Shown here piece by piece: positions 44,475-53,390 of a DNA stretch of 64,000 bases. The stretch lies in NCBI RefSeq assembly GCF_036013915.1, contig NZ_CP107899.1:6910001-6974000 (forward strand), read 5' to 3'. The position numbers were made by a program, and so were the translations under genes. Every line of letters begins with the position of its first letter. Position 1 is the first letter of the stretch. This DNA is from Streptomyces sp. NBC_00464 (GTDB lineage: Bacteria > Actinomycetota > Actinomycetes > Streptomycetales > Streptomycetaceae). A model generated the notes under the pieces. The model saw nothing but the letters and a program-made list of their open reading frames with translations, made no database searches and was not told the origin of the DNA.

Positions 44475-45501
44475 CATCGCCCCGCGCACGCGGGCCGCCT
44501 TCCCACTGCCTCTGCTCACCGCCCTGACCCTCACCGTCGTCGGCCTCGTCCTGCTGGGGTTCGGCGCGACGACCCCCAGCATCGTCACGCCCGGCAAGGT
44601 GGCCCTCGCCCTCCTGGGCCTCGGCATGACGTTCGCCGGAGCCTCCAGGCTCGGAAAGCTCTGGGCCGGCCCCGGCTTCGACCTGGTGTTCTGGTTCGGC
44701 GCGGGCTGGCTGATCCTGCTCGGCCTCGCGATCCTGTTCGCCCCGTGGCTGCCTCTCGGGGAGGACCGCGATGTCGCGAGCACCGTCCTCGAACCGGCCT
44801 TCGCCACCCCGACGTTCACCGGGGCCAACCCCCTCGGCACGAACGGCTTCGGTCTCGACCTGCTCGCCCGGTCCCTGTACGGGGCGCGGTCCTCGCTGGT
44901 CATCTCGCTGTCCGCGGTCGCCGTCGGCACCGTCCTCGGCGGTGCGATCGGCATGGTGGCCGGCTACTTCCGGAAGAGCGTCGACCGGGCGGTGGGCATC
45001 GCCACCAACTCGCTGCTCGCCGTGCCCCCGCTGATCCTGCTCATCGCACTCGCCACCGTGCTGGAGCCGCATCTGCGCAATGTCGCCCTCTCGTTGGCCC
45101 TGCTCACCATCCCCGGCATGGTGCGGCTCGCCCGCGCCACCACGATGGCCTACGCCAACCGGGAGTTCGTCGTCGCGGCCCGCGCCATGGGCGCCACCCG
45201 CTCCCGGATCATGCTGCGCGAACTGCTGCCCAACGTCCTGCTCCCGCTGCTGTCCCTGGCGGTGGTGATGATCTCGGTCCTCATCGTCGCCGAGGCCTCG
45301 CTCAGCTTCCTCGGACTCGGCATCCAGCCACCCGAACCCACCTGGGGAAACATGATCGCGGAGGGGGAGGGACAGGTCTTCGAGCAGCACCCGCACATCG
45401 TGCTCGTACCCGGTGCGTTCCTCTTCCTCACCGTCTTCGCCTTCAACATCGTCGGCGAGAAGGCTCGCAGGCGCTGGGACTCCCGGAGCGTGAAACTGTG
45501 A
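44461..45501 (+). CDS. ABC transporter permease (DppC/OppC type)
   Basis: This 346-residue permease has an unusual long N-terminal region: three hydrophobic segments (about residues 15-95) precede the OppC core, which normally starts with one. The core follows, with LGTNGFGLDLLARSLYGAR and the EAA loop EFVVAARAMGATRSRIML. It starts at a GTG inside the previous gene and ends overlapping the ATPase by GTGA. Confidence 0.83.
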   Translation: MSISDIAPRTRAAFPLPLLTALTLTVVGLVLLGFGATTPSIVTPGKVALALLGLGMTFAGASRLGKLWAGPGFDLVFWFGAGWLILLGLAILFAPWLPLGEDRDVASTVLEPAFATPTFTGANPLGTNGFGLDLLARSLYGARSSLVISLSAVAVGTVLGGAIGMVAGYFRKSVDRAVGIATNSLLAVPPLILLIALATVLEPHLRNVALSLALLTIPGMVRLARATTMAYANREFVVAARAMGATRSRIMLRELLPNVLLPLLSLAVVMISVLIVAEASLSFLGLGIQPPEPTWGNMIAEGEGQVFEQHPHIVLVPGAFLFLTVFAFNIVGEKARRRWDSRSVKL

Positions 45502-46550
45502 CCACCACACCGCTGCCCGACGGCACGGCACCCGCCGGCCCCGACGCGTCCGAGCTGCTGACCGCCACCGGCGTACGCACCGCCTTCCACACACCACGCG
45601 GCCCCGTGCAGGCCGTCGACGGAGTCAGCCTGTCGCTGTCCGAGGGCGAGACCCTCGGCATCGTCGGCGAGTCCGGCTCGGGCAAGTCGGTGCTCGGCCG
45701 CACCCTCATGGGCCTGATCACCGACGGCCCCGGCACCACCGTCTCCGGCACCGTCCTGCTCGGCGGCAGGGACGTCCATGCGCTGAGCCCGGCCGGCCGC
45801 AGAGCCCTGTGGGGCACCGAGGTCGCCATGGTGTTCCAGGACCCGATGACCTCCCTGAACCCGGTGAAGAAGGTCGGCACGCACCTGTCCGAGAGCGTCC
45901 GCGCCCACCTCGGTCTGAGCCGTGCCGAGGCCCGGGAACGCGCCGTCGAGCTGCTCCGCCAGGTCGGCATCCCCGAACCTGCCCGGCGGGCCCGCCAGTA
46001 CCCGCACGAGCTCTCCGGCGGAATGCGCCAGCGCGTCGTCATCGCGATGGCCCTGGCCTGCGGTCCGCGCCTGCTCATCGCCGACGAGCCGACCACCGCG
46101 CTCGACGTCACCGTGCAGAAGCAGATCCTGGACCTCCTCCAGTCGCTCGCCCGCGACCTGAGGATGGCGACTATCCTGATCAGCCACGACCTCGCCACCG
46201 TCGCCGGCCGCACGGACCGGGTCGCGGTCATGTACGCGGGCCGCCTCGTCGAGTACGCGCCCACCGAGGCCGTGTTCGAACGCCCCCGGCACCCGTACAG
46301 CAGCGCCCTGATCGCCTCGATCCCGCGCCTGGACCTGCCCCCGCACACGCTGCTGCCCACCATCGAGGGCCGCCCGCCCAACCTGCTCCACCCGCCCCCC
46401 GGCTGCCGGTTCGCCCCGCGCTGCGGGATGGCCACCGACCACTGCACCACCGAGCCGCCCCCGCTCACCGGATACGACGGCGACCGCGACGCGGGCGGCC
46501 TCGTCGCCTGCCACCACCCCCTGGGCGCCGTCGAGGAGGCCGCCGTATGA
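45498..46550 (+). CDS. ABC transporter ATPase (DppD/OppD type)
   Basis: This 350-residue ATPase has Walker A GESGSGKS, a Q loop, signature LSGGMRQRV, Walker B LLIADEP, a switch histidine in ISHD, and the Cys-rich oligopeptide ATPase C-terminal domain (CRFAPRCGMATDHC). GTG start coupled to the permease. Confidence 0.86.
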   Translation: MTTTPLPDGTAPAGPDASELLTATGVRTAFHTPRGPVQAVDGVSLSLSEGETLGIVGESGSGKSVLGRTLMGLITDGPGTTVSGTVLLGGRDVHALSPAGRRALWGTEVAMVFQDPMTSLNPVKKVGTHLSESVRAHLGLSRAEARERAVELLRQVGIPEPARRARQYPHELSGGMRQRVVIAMALACGPRLLIADEPTTALDVTVQKQILDLLQSLARDLRMATILISHDLATVAGRTDRVAVMYAGRLVEYAPTEAVFERPRHPYSSALIASIPRLDLPPHTLLPTIEGRPPNLLHPPPGCRFAPRCGMATDHCTTEPPPLTGYDGDRDAGGLVACHHPLGAVEEAAV

Positions 46551-47563
46551 CGACCACCCGCACCACCGAACGGGACCCGCTGCGGCCCGCACTGAGCGCG
46601 GAGAACCTCGTGGTGGAGTTCCCGGCCGGCGGCGGCCGCAAGGTACACGCCGTCTCCGGTGTCGGCCTGGAGGTCGCGGCAGGCGAAACCCTGGGCATCC
46701 TGGGCGAGTCCGGCTGCGGCAAGTCCACCGTCGGCCGCTCCCTGATCCAGCTGCCGCCCCCGGACTCGGGGACCGTACGCCTCGGCGAGGTGACCCTCAC
46801 CGGCCTCGCCCCCGCGGAACTGCGCCGGGCCCGCGCCCGGATGCAGATCATCATGCAGGACCCGGTCTCCGCCCTGAACCCGCGCCGCAAGGTCAAGGAC
46901 CTGGTGTGGGAGGGGCTGTCGATCTGGGGGAGCGGCGACGACCCCCGCGACAAGGACACCCGGATCGACGCGGCCCTGCGCGACGTCGGCCTCGACCCGG
47001 CGACCGTGCGCGACCGCAGGCCGCACGAACTCTCCGGCGGCCAGTGCCAGCGGGTCTGCATCGCCCGCGCCCTGCTCCTGGACCCCGAGGTGCTGATCTG
47101 CGACGAACCCGTCTCCAGCCTCGACGTGTCCGTGCAGGCGCAGATCCTCAACCTTCTGGAGACGGCGACGCAGCGGCGCGGACTGAGCATGGTCTTCATC
47201 GCCCACGACGTGTCCGTGGTGAAGAACATCAGCGACCGCGTCATGGTCATGTACCTCGGCAAGGTCTGCGAGGTACTGCCCTCCGACGGAATGCAGCACG
47301 AGGCCGTCCACCCCTACACACGGCTGCTGCTCGCCTCGCTCCCCGAGGCCCAGCGCGGCCCCGGCACCGTCGGGGACCCGGCCGCCGCCGGTGCCGCCGC
47401 CGAGCTCCCGTCGCCCCTCGACCCGCCGTCGGGCTGCCGCTTCCGCACCCGTTGCCCGCTGGCCACCGACCTGTGCTCCGAGGCGGAGCCACCGCTCAGG
47501 GACATCCGGCCCGGCCACCGGGTCGCCTGCCACCACGTCGAACCGAAAAGGAACCACGCGTGA
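46547..47563 (+). CDS. ABC transporter ATPase (DppF/OppF type)
   Basis: This 338-residue ATPase partner has Walker A GESGCGKS, signature LSGGQCQRV (a Cys in place of the common Arg/Lys), Walker B LICDEP and an AHD switch region. Its C-terminal Cys motif ([14 protein letters not shown]) is of the oligopeptide type. ATGA overlap with the first ATPase. Confidence 0.86.
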   Translation: MTTTRTTERDPLRPALSAENLVVEFPAGGGRKVHAVSGVGLEVAAGETLGILGESGCGKSTVGRSLIQLPPPDSGTVRLGEVTLTGLAPAELRRARARMQIIMQDPVSALNPRRKVKDLVWEGLSIWGSGDDPRDKDTRIDAALRDVGLDPATVRDRRPHELSGGQCQRVCIARALLLDPEVLICDEPVSSLDVSVQAQILNLLETATQRRGLSMVFIAHDVSVVKNISDRVMVMYLGKVCEVLPSDGMQHEAVHPYTRLLLASLPEAQRGPGTVGDPAAAGAAAELPSPLDPPSGCRFRTRCPLATDLCSEAEPPLRDIRPGHRVACHHVEPKRNHA

Positions 47564-48786
47564 CCCCCACCGAGACACCCGACGTCCTGTCCCCCGCCCA
47601 GCTGGGCCCGCTCAAGCTCCGTAACCGCGTCATCAAGGCGGCGACCTACGAGGGGCTCAGCCACAAGTCCCTGGTGACCCAGGACCTCGTCGACTTCCAC
47701 GTCGCCTACGCGCGAGGAGGCGTCGGCATGACGACCGTCGCCTACTGCGCCGTATCGAAGGAAGGGCGGACCGACCGGCACCAGATCCACTGGACCGACG
47801 AGGCGATGCCGGGACTGCGCGTACTCACCGACGCCGTGCACGCCGAGGGCGCCGCGATCTCCGCGCAGATCGGCCACGGCGGGCCCGTCGCCAACCCCAA
47901 GGGCAACGGCGCCCCCGCCCTCTCCCCGTCCCGGCATTTCCACGCCACCACCATCAGCTGGGCGCAGGAGGCGTCCATCGACGACCTCCGGCGCATCACC
48001 GAGGCGCACGCCGAGGCCGCCCGCCGCGCCATCGACGCGGGGTTCGACGCAGTGGAGGTCCACCTGGGCCACAACTACCTGGCCAGCTCCTTCCTCAGCC
48101 CCAAGATCAACCACCGCACCGACCGGTACGGCGGCAGCCTGGAGAACCGGGCCAGGTTCGCCCGGGAGATCATGCGGGCCGTCCACGACGCGGTCGCCGG
48201 CAGGATCGCCGTCATCGCCAAGATGAACATGGACGACGGCGTCCCCGGCGGCTTCTGGCTCGACGAGGCCATCCCCGTGGCGCAGTGGCTCGAACAGGAC
48301 GGCACCGTCGACGCCCTGGAGATGACCGCGGGCAGCTCGCTCCTCAACCCGATGTACCTCTTCAAGGGCGACGCCCCGCTCAAGGACTTCGCCGCGATCA
48401 TGCCGCAGCCGATCAAGCTCGGCGTGAAGCTGGTCGGCAAGCGCCTCCTGCACAGCTACCCCTACCGGGACGCCTACCTCCTGGAGGACGCCCGCCAGAT
48501 CCGTGCCGCCGTGAAGCTCCCGATGATCCTGCTCGGCGGCATCACCGACAAGCCGGCCATGGACCTCGCCATGCGCGAGGGATTCGAGTACGTGGCCATG
48601 GCCAGGTCCCTGCTGCGCGAGCCCGACCTCGTGAACCGGATCCGGGAGGACGCCACCACCCCGTCCCTGTGCATCCACTGCAACAAGTGCATGCCGACCA
48701 ACTTCACCGGTACCCGCTGCGTACTCGTCGACCGGGGCACCACCCGCCGCGAGACGTGGGGCAAGCCCGCAGGGTACGTGGCGTGA
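47560..48786 (+). CDS. Old-Yellow-Enzyme-type FMN oxidoreductase with Fe-S cluster site
   Basis: This 408-residue TIM-barrel flavoprotein has [27 protein letters not shown], the active-site His-rich segment [25 protein letters not shown] (shown in parts: [14 protein letters not shown] and NHRTDRYGG), and a C-terminal [11 protein letters not shown] cluster (Cys371, 374, 377, 387). It resembles the N-terminal barrel of 2,4-dienoyl-CoA reductase/BaiCD-type enzymes but lacks their NAD(P)H-binding C-terminal half. Bile-acid and steroid ene-reductases fall in this family. Its place inside a transporter operon suggests reduction of the imported compound. Confidence 0.78.
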   Translation: MTPTETPDVLSPAQLGPLKLRNRVIKAATYEGLSHKSLVTQDLVDFHVAYARGGVGMTTVAYCAVSKEGRTDRHQIHWTDEAMPGLRVLTDAVHAEGAAISAQIGHGGPVANPKGNGAPALSPSRHFHATTISWAQEASIDDLRRITEAHAEAARRAIDAGFDAVEVHLGHNYLASSFLSPKINHRTDRYGGSLENRARFAREIMRAVHDAVAGRIAVIAKMNMDDGVPGGFWLDEAIPVAQWLEQDGTVDALEMTAGSSLLNPMYLFKGDAPLKDFAAIMPQPIKLGVKLVGKRLLHSYPYRDAYLLEDARQIRAAVKLPMILLGGITDKPAMDLAMREGFEYVAMARSLLREPDLVNRIREDATTPSLCIHCNKCMPTNFTGTRCVLVDRGTTRRETWGKPAGYVA

Positions 48787-50183
48787 GTGCCCCGGACGCC
48801 GTCGCCACGGCCGCCGCGGTCCGAAGCGGCGAGACCGACGCCCGTACCGTCACCGAGCAGGCGATCGCCCGCATCGAGAAGCACAACCCACGCCTCAACG
48901 CCGTGGTCCACAGCCGGTTCGAGGCGGCGCTGGCCGAGGTGGCGGCCGGCCTGCCGCAGGGCCCGCTGCACGGCGTCCCGGTGCTGGTCAAGGACCTCGG
49001 CACCGAGGTCGATGGTCTGCCGGCGACGGGCGGCAGCCGTCTCTTCGCCGACGCCACCGCCCGGCGCGACAGTGAACTGGTGGCCCGCTACCGGCGTGCC
49101 GGAGCCGTCGTCCTCGGCACCACCAACACCGCCGAACTGGGCCTCAACGCCTCGACGGAACCGGTCCTCTTCGGCCCCACCCGCAACCCCTGGAACACCG
49201 CCCGCTCAACGGGTGGCTCCAGCGGCGGCTCGGCGGCCGCCGTGGCGGCCGGAATGGTGCCGGTCGCCCACGCCAGCGACGGCGGCGGCTCGATCCGCAT
49301 CCCGGCCGCCGCCTGCGGACTCTTCGGCCTCAAGCCCAGCCGGGGACGCGTCTCGCCGGCACCCCGCCCCACCACCCTGTCGGGCCTGGCCTCGGGCCAC
49401 CACGCCGTCACCACGACCGTCCGGGACAGCGCCCTGCTCCTCGACGTCGTCGCCGGCCCCCTGCCCGGGGACGCGTACGCCGCTCCGGCCCCGGCCGCCC
49501 CCTTCGCCGAACTGGCCCGCCGCGACCCCGGGCGCCTGCGGATCGGCCTGATCACCGCACTCCCGGAAGGCCCGGACGTCCACCCGGACTGCGAACGGGC
49601 GACACGCGCCGCGGCCCTCCTGTGCGAACGGCTCGGCCACGACGTCGTCGAGACCACCGCCCGCTACCGCCCCGCCGATGTCGGCCGCACCTCCGGAGTC
49701 CTGATGGGCGCCGACCTCGTCGCCCAGATCGAGGCCCGGCTGGACCGGCTCGCCAGGCCCCTGGCCGACGACGACATCGAGCCCTTCACCCGGGTCGTGT
49801 ACGACACCTACCGCGCCCTGCCCGCCGCCGACGTCAGCCGGGCGCTGCGCCGCGTACAGGAGATCGGCTGGGAGGTCGGTGCGGCGTTCGGCGAGTTCGA
49901 CGTCCTGCTCAGTCCCACCCTGGCCCAGCCCACTCCGCTGCTCGGCACCCTCGACACCACGGCCCCGGAGTCGATCTACCGGCACGCGTCCGTCTACTCC
50001 GCCTTCACCAGCGTGTACAACATCACCGGGATGCCGGCCATGTCCGTCCCCTTCGGCCACGACAGCGAAGGCCTGCCCCTGGGCGTCCAGTTCGCCGCGC
50101 CTCTCGGCGGCGAGGGCACGCTGCTCACGCTCGCGGCCCAGCTGGAACGGGAGGCGCCTTGGGGGACGCCGCCCGGCGGGTGA
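48783..50183 (+). CDS. Amidase-signature-family amidase
   Basis: This 466-residue amidase has the complete Ser-cisSer-Lys triad, Lys70 (VLVKDLG), Ser146 (GGSSGGS) and nucleophile Ser170 ([10 protein letters not shown]). The family hydrolyses carboxamide bonds of small or hydrophobic compounds. It is the last gene of the transporter-flavoprotein operon (GTGA coupling). Cleavage of an amide-conjugated steroid, for example a glycine or taurine bile-acid conjugate, is an attractive but untested idea. Confidence 0.8.
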   Translation: MSAPDAVATAAAVRSGETDARTVTEQAIARIEKHNPRLNAVVHSRFEAALAEVAAGLPQGPLHGVPVLVKDLGTEVDGLPATGGSRLFADATARRDSELVARYRRAGAVVLGTTNTAELGLNASTEPVLFGPTRNPWNTARSTGGSSGGSAAAVAAGMVPVAHASDGGGSIRIPAAACGLFGLKPSRGRVSPAPRPTTLSGLASGHHAVTTTVRDSALLLDVVAGPLPGDAYAAPAPAAPFAELARRDPGRLRIGLITALPEGPDVHPDCERATRAAALLCERLGHDVVETTARYRPADVGRTSGVLMGADLVAQIEARLDRLARPLADDDIEPFTRVVYDTYRALPAADVSRALRRVQEIGWEVGAAFGEFDVLLSPTLAQPTPLLGTLDTTAPESIYRHASVYSAFTSVYNITGMPAMSVPFGHDSEGLPLGVQFAAPLGGEGTLLTLAAQLEREAPWGTPPGG

Positions 50184-50274
50184 GCCTCAGGCCGCCATGG
50201 CATCGGGTGAACGCTGTACGGCCCTGCCCCCGGTCCGTCGATCTGCGGGATGTGGTGCCGTATAGCCTGGCGAA

Positions 50275-51126
50275 ATGCTCACCGAAGTCACCGCGACCCG
50301 CTACGTCACGCCCTTGCGTGAGGGCGGTTCGCTCCCCGGGATCGTCGAGGCCGACGACTCGGGTACGTACGTCATGAAATTCACCGGGGCCGGACAGGGC
50401 CGCAAGACGCTTGTCGCGGAGGTGATCTGCGGGCAGCTCGGGCGGCGGCTCGGACTGCGCGTCCCCGATCTCGTACAGATCGAGCTGGACCCGGTGATCG
50501 GCCTCGCCGAGCCCGACCAGGAGGTGCAGGAGCTGCTCAAGGCCAGCGGTGGGCTGAACCTCGGGATGGACTTCCTTCCCGGCTCCCTCGGGTTCGACTC
50601 GCTGGCCTATCAGGTGGACCCGCGCGAGGCAGGACGCGTCGTCTGGTTCGACGCGCTGATCAACAACGTCGACCGGTCCTGGCGCAATCCCAACATGCTG
50701 ATCTGGCACGGCGACCTGTGGCTCATCGACCACGGCGCCACCATGATCTGGCACCACAACTGGCCGGGTGCCCAAACGTCCGCCGCCAAGCCGTACAACG
50801 CGTCCGACCACGCGCTGGCGCCCTTCGGGCCCGACATCGCGGCAGCCGCCGCCGAGCTGGCCCCGCTGGTCACCGAGGAACTGCTCACCGAGGTCGCGGC
50901 CGACGTCCCCGACGAGTGGCTGGTGGACGAGCCGGGCTTCGATTCGACGGACGAGCTGCGCCGCGCCTATGTGGCGGCGCTGCTGCCGCGCGCCGCCACC
51001 ATTCACGAGCGGATCACCCTGGACGCGCCGACCGCGTCCAAGCCCTCCCAGGCCCCGGGCTGGCTCAGCGAACGCCTCGCCCCGCGGCACGACAAGCAGA
51101 ACAGCGACAAGGGCGGCCGGCCGTGA
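50275..51126 (+). CDS. HipA-like kinase-fold protein
   Basis: This 283-residue protein is of the short HipA-like kinase family, with MKFTGAGQGRKTLVAEV (ATP-site lysine), VVWFDALINNVDRSWRNPNM (catalytic loop Asp-x4-Asn type) and LWLIDHGATM (metal-binding DHG). No HipB or DNA-binding partner precedes it. It is translationally coupled to a DUF3037 gene, a pair that recurs in many bacteria. Its substrate is unknown, and toxicity is not implied. Confidence 0.75.
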   Translation: MLTEVTATRYVTPLREGGSLPGIVEADDSGTYVMKFTGAGQGRKTLVAEVICGQLGRRLGLRVPDLVQIELDPVIGLAEPDQEVQELLKASGGLNLGMDFLPGSLGFDSLAYQVDPREAGRVVWFDALINNVDRSWRNPNMLIWHGDLWLIDHGATMIWHHNWPGAQTSAAKPYNASDHALAPFGPDIAAAAAELAPLVTEELLTEVAADVPDEWLVDEPGFDSTDELRRAYVAALLPRAATIHERITLDAPTASKPSQAPGWLSERLAPRHDKQNSDKGGRP

Positions 51127-51506
51127 GCAAGCGCGATGTCTTCGAGTACGCCCTGCTGCGCGTGGTGCCACGGGTCCAGCGCGGCGAGTTCTTCAACGCC
51201 GGTGTGGTGGTCTACTGCCGCGCCAAGGGGTTCGTCGCCGCCCGTACCGAGCTCGACGAGGCCAAGCTCCGGGCCCTGGACCCCCGCGCCGACGTGACCG
51301 GGGTGCGGGCCGCCCTGCACGCCGTGGAGGGCGTCTGCCGCGGCGGTACGGACGCGGGCCAGGCGGCCGGTGACGATGCGGGGCGGCGGTTCCGGTGGCT
51401 GATCGCGCCGCGCTCGACCGTCATCCAGCCGAGCCCCGTGCACAGCGGCCTCACCACCGACCCCGCCGCCGAGGTCGAGCGGCTGCTGGACCTGCTGGTG
51501 CGCTGA
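51123..51506 (+). CDS. DUF3037 family protein
   Basis: This 127-residue protein has the DUF3037 signature YALLRVVPRVQRGEFFNAGVVVYC at its N-terminus (given in part: RVVPRVQRGEFFNAGV) and a C-terminal WLIAPRSTVIQPS-HSG-LT. The GTG start overlaps the HipA-like gene by four bases. Such small proteins almost always accompany a HipA-like kinase. No catalytic motif is known. Confidence 0.8.
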   Translation: MSKRDVFEYALLRVVPRVQRGEFFNAGVVVYCRAKGFVAARTELDEAKLRALDPRADVTGVRAALHAVEGVCRGGTDAGQAAGDDAGRRFRWLIAPRSTVIQPSPVHSGLTTDPAAEVERLLDLLVR

Positions 51507-51600
51507 CCGCACCTCTTCGCCGCCCCCTCCGGCGCCGCCTTCGCACGGTGCGCGGGCGGCGCCGTCCGGTGTGACATGCGCCGCTGCGTCCGTGGGCCGT

Positions 51601-51663
51601 TGACACCGGGTGCCAGGGCTTCTAGCGTCTCGTCTGCTGAAGGTACTAAGCGGTTGCTCAGTT
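51601..51663 (+). promoter_or_regulatory. Vegetative promoter (TTGACA-N17-TAGCGT) and TetR-type inverted repeat
   Basis: TTGACA (51601-51606), 17 nt, TAGCGT (51624-51629) is a near-consensus sigma-HrdB promoter. Just past the expected start lies ACTAAGC-GGTT-GCTCAGT (51646-51663), an inverted repeat with one mismatch that resembles TetR/FadR-type operators. It would control the SDR pair at 51735 and 52517. Confidence 0.72.
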
Positions 51664-51734
51664 ATCGGGGGCGTTCTCGCGGGAATGTGTCCGACGTCCG
51701 CTGAGCCGCGATCCAAGGGCGAGGAGAGCCAAGC

Positions 51735-52496
51735 ATGTCCACCACCGAGCAGCGCGTAGCCATCGTGACGGGAGCCGCACGGGGCATCGGTGCCGCCACC
51801 GCGGTACGCCTGGCGGCCGAGGGCCGCGCCGTCGCCGTACTCGACCTCGACGAGGCGGCCTGCAAGGACACCGTCGAGAAGATCACCGCCGCCGGCGGCC
51901 GGGCCCTCGCCGTCGGCTGCGACGTGTCGGACAGCGCTCAGGTGGAGGCCGCCGTCGCGCGGGTCGCCGCCGAGCTCGGTGCCCCGACGATCCTCGTCAA
52001 CAACGCGGGCGTGCTCCGCGACAACCTGCTCTTCAAGATGAGCGAGTCCGACTGGGACATCGTGATGAACGTGCACCTCAAGGGTGCGTTCCTGATGGCC
52101 AAGGCCGTCCAGAAGCACATGGTGGACGCCAAGTTCGGCCGGATCGTCTCGCTGTCCTCCTCCTCGGCCCTCGGCAACCGCGGCCAGGCCAACTACGCCG
52201 CGGTCAAGGCGGGTCTGCAGGGCTTCACCAAGACCCTGGCCAAGGAGCTCGGCAAGTTCGGCATCACCGCCAACGCCGTCGCGCCCGGCTTCATCGTCAC
52301 CGAGATGACCGCGCAGACTGCGGAGCGCGTCGGCATGGGCTTCGAGGAGTTCCAGGCCGCCGCCGCCACCCAGATCCCGGTGCAGCGTGTCGGCTTCCCC
52401 GAGGACATCGCCAACGCCATCGCCTTCTTCTCGGGTGACGACGCCGGCTTCGTCTCGGGCCAGGTCATGTACGTCGCCGGCGGACCGCTCAACTGA
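51735..52496 (+). CDS. FabG-like 3-ketoacyl reductase (SDR)
   Basis: This 253-residue SDR has TGAARGIGAATA, NNAGVLRDN, a Ser in VSLSSSSA, NYAAVKAG and a FabG-type C-terminus SGQVMYVAGG. Probably NADPH-dependent 3-ketoacyl reduction. It is expressed from a strong-looking promoter and followed by another SDR after 20 nt. Because it lies beyond the ABC operon and uses a different operator, I treat it as outside the steroid regulon. Confidence 0.75.
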   Translation: MSTTEQRVAIVTGAARGIGAATAVRLAAEGRAVAVLDLDEAACKDTVEKITAAGGRALAVGCDVSDSAQVEAAVARVAAELGAPTILVNNAGVLRDNLLFKMSESDWDIVMNVHLKGAFLMAKAVQKHMVDAKFGRIVSLSSSSALGNRGQANYAAVKAGLQGFTKTLAKELGKFGITANAVAPGFIVTEMTAQTAERVGMGFEEFQAAAATQIPVQRVGFPEDIANAIAFFSGDDAGFVSGQVMYVAGGPLN

Positions 52497-52516
52497 CCCG
52501 AAGGGCTACGGACATC

Positions 52517-53272
52517 ATGACTGTGCAGGACAGTGGCAAGGTCGCGCTGATCACCGGTGCGAGCCGGGGCATCGGTTACGGCATCGCCGAGGCGCTCGTC
52601 GCCCGCGGCGACCGGGTGTGCATCACCGGACGCGGCGAGGACGCGCTGAAGGAGGCCGTCGAGGCGCTCGGTTCCGACCGGGTCATCGCCGTGGCCGGCA
52701 AGGCGCACGACGAGGCGCACCAGGCGATCGCCGTCGAGCGCACGATGGAGGCGTTCGGCCGGGTCGACTTCCTGGTCAACAACGCCGGTACGAACCCGGT
52801 CTTCGGGCCGATCGCCGAGCTCGACCTCAACGTGGCCCGCAAGGTCTTCGAGACGAACGTGATCTCGGCGCTCGGCTTCGCCCAGCAGACCTGGAAGGCC
52901 TGGCAGAAGGAGAACGGCGGGGCGATCGTCAACATCGCCTCCGTCGCGGGTGTCTCCGCCTCGCCCTTCATCGGCGCATACGGCATGAGCAAGGCGGCCA
53001 TGGTCAATCTGACCCTGCAGCTCGCGCACGAGTTCGCGCCGGTCGTCCGGGTCAACTCGATCGCACCCGCGGTCGTGAAGACGAAGTTCGCGCAGGCGCT
53101 GTACGAGGGCCGGGAGGCGGAGGCGGCCGCTGCCTACCCGCTCGGGCGGCTCGGCGTTCCGGCGGACATCGGCGGGGCCGCGGCCTTCCTCACGTCGAGC
53201 CAGTCCGACTGGATCACCGGGCAGACCCTCGTCGTCGACGGCGGGATTTTCCTGAATGCCGGCGTGGGCTGA
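52517..53272 (+). CDS. SDR-family oxidoreductase
   Basis: This 251-residue SDR has TGASRGIGYGIAEALV, NNAGTNPVFGPI, IASVAGVSA, YGMSKAAM and TGQTLVVDGG. Expressed with the FabG-like gene 20 nt upstream. The two may act in one pathway, for example beta-oxidation or ketoreduction. No substrate can be given. Confidence 0.74.
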   Translation: MTVQDSGKVALITGASRGIGYGIAEALVARGDRVCITGRGEDALKEAVEALGSDRVIAVAGKAHDEAHQAIAVERTMEAFGRVDFLVNNAGTNPVFGPIAELDLNVARKVFETNVISALGFAQQTWKAWQKENGGAIVNIASVAGVSASPFIGAYGMSKAAMVNLTLQLAHEFAPVVRVNSIAPAVVKTKFAQALYEGREAEAAAAYPLGRLGVPADIGGAAAFLTSSQSDWITGQTLVVDGGIFLNAGVG

Positions 53273-53307
53273 GAACGGCCTGGGCCGGTTTGGCCCTGAT
53301 TGACTCA

Positions 53308-53357
53308 AGTGCCCCGCCGGGCCAGCGGATTGACCTGGTGGGGCACTGCGGTATGGT
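53308..53357 (+). promoter_or_regulatory. Promoter with overlapping inverted repeat before the orphan binding protein
   Basis: TTGACC (53330-53335), 16 nt, TATGGT (53352-53357) form a good promoter. AGTGCCCC (53308-53315) and GGGGCACT (53340-53347) are perfect inverted arms that overlap the spacer. They could be an operator or the terminator of the SDR pair. Confidence 0.55.
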
Positions 53358-53390
53358 CTGCCGACCCATGGCTGATCGAGGAGCGTGCGC

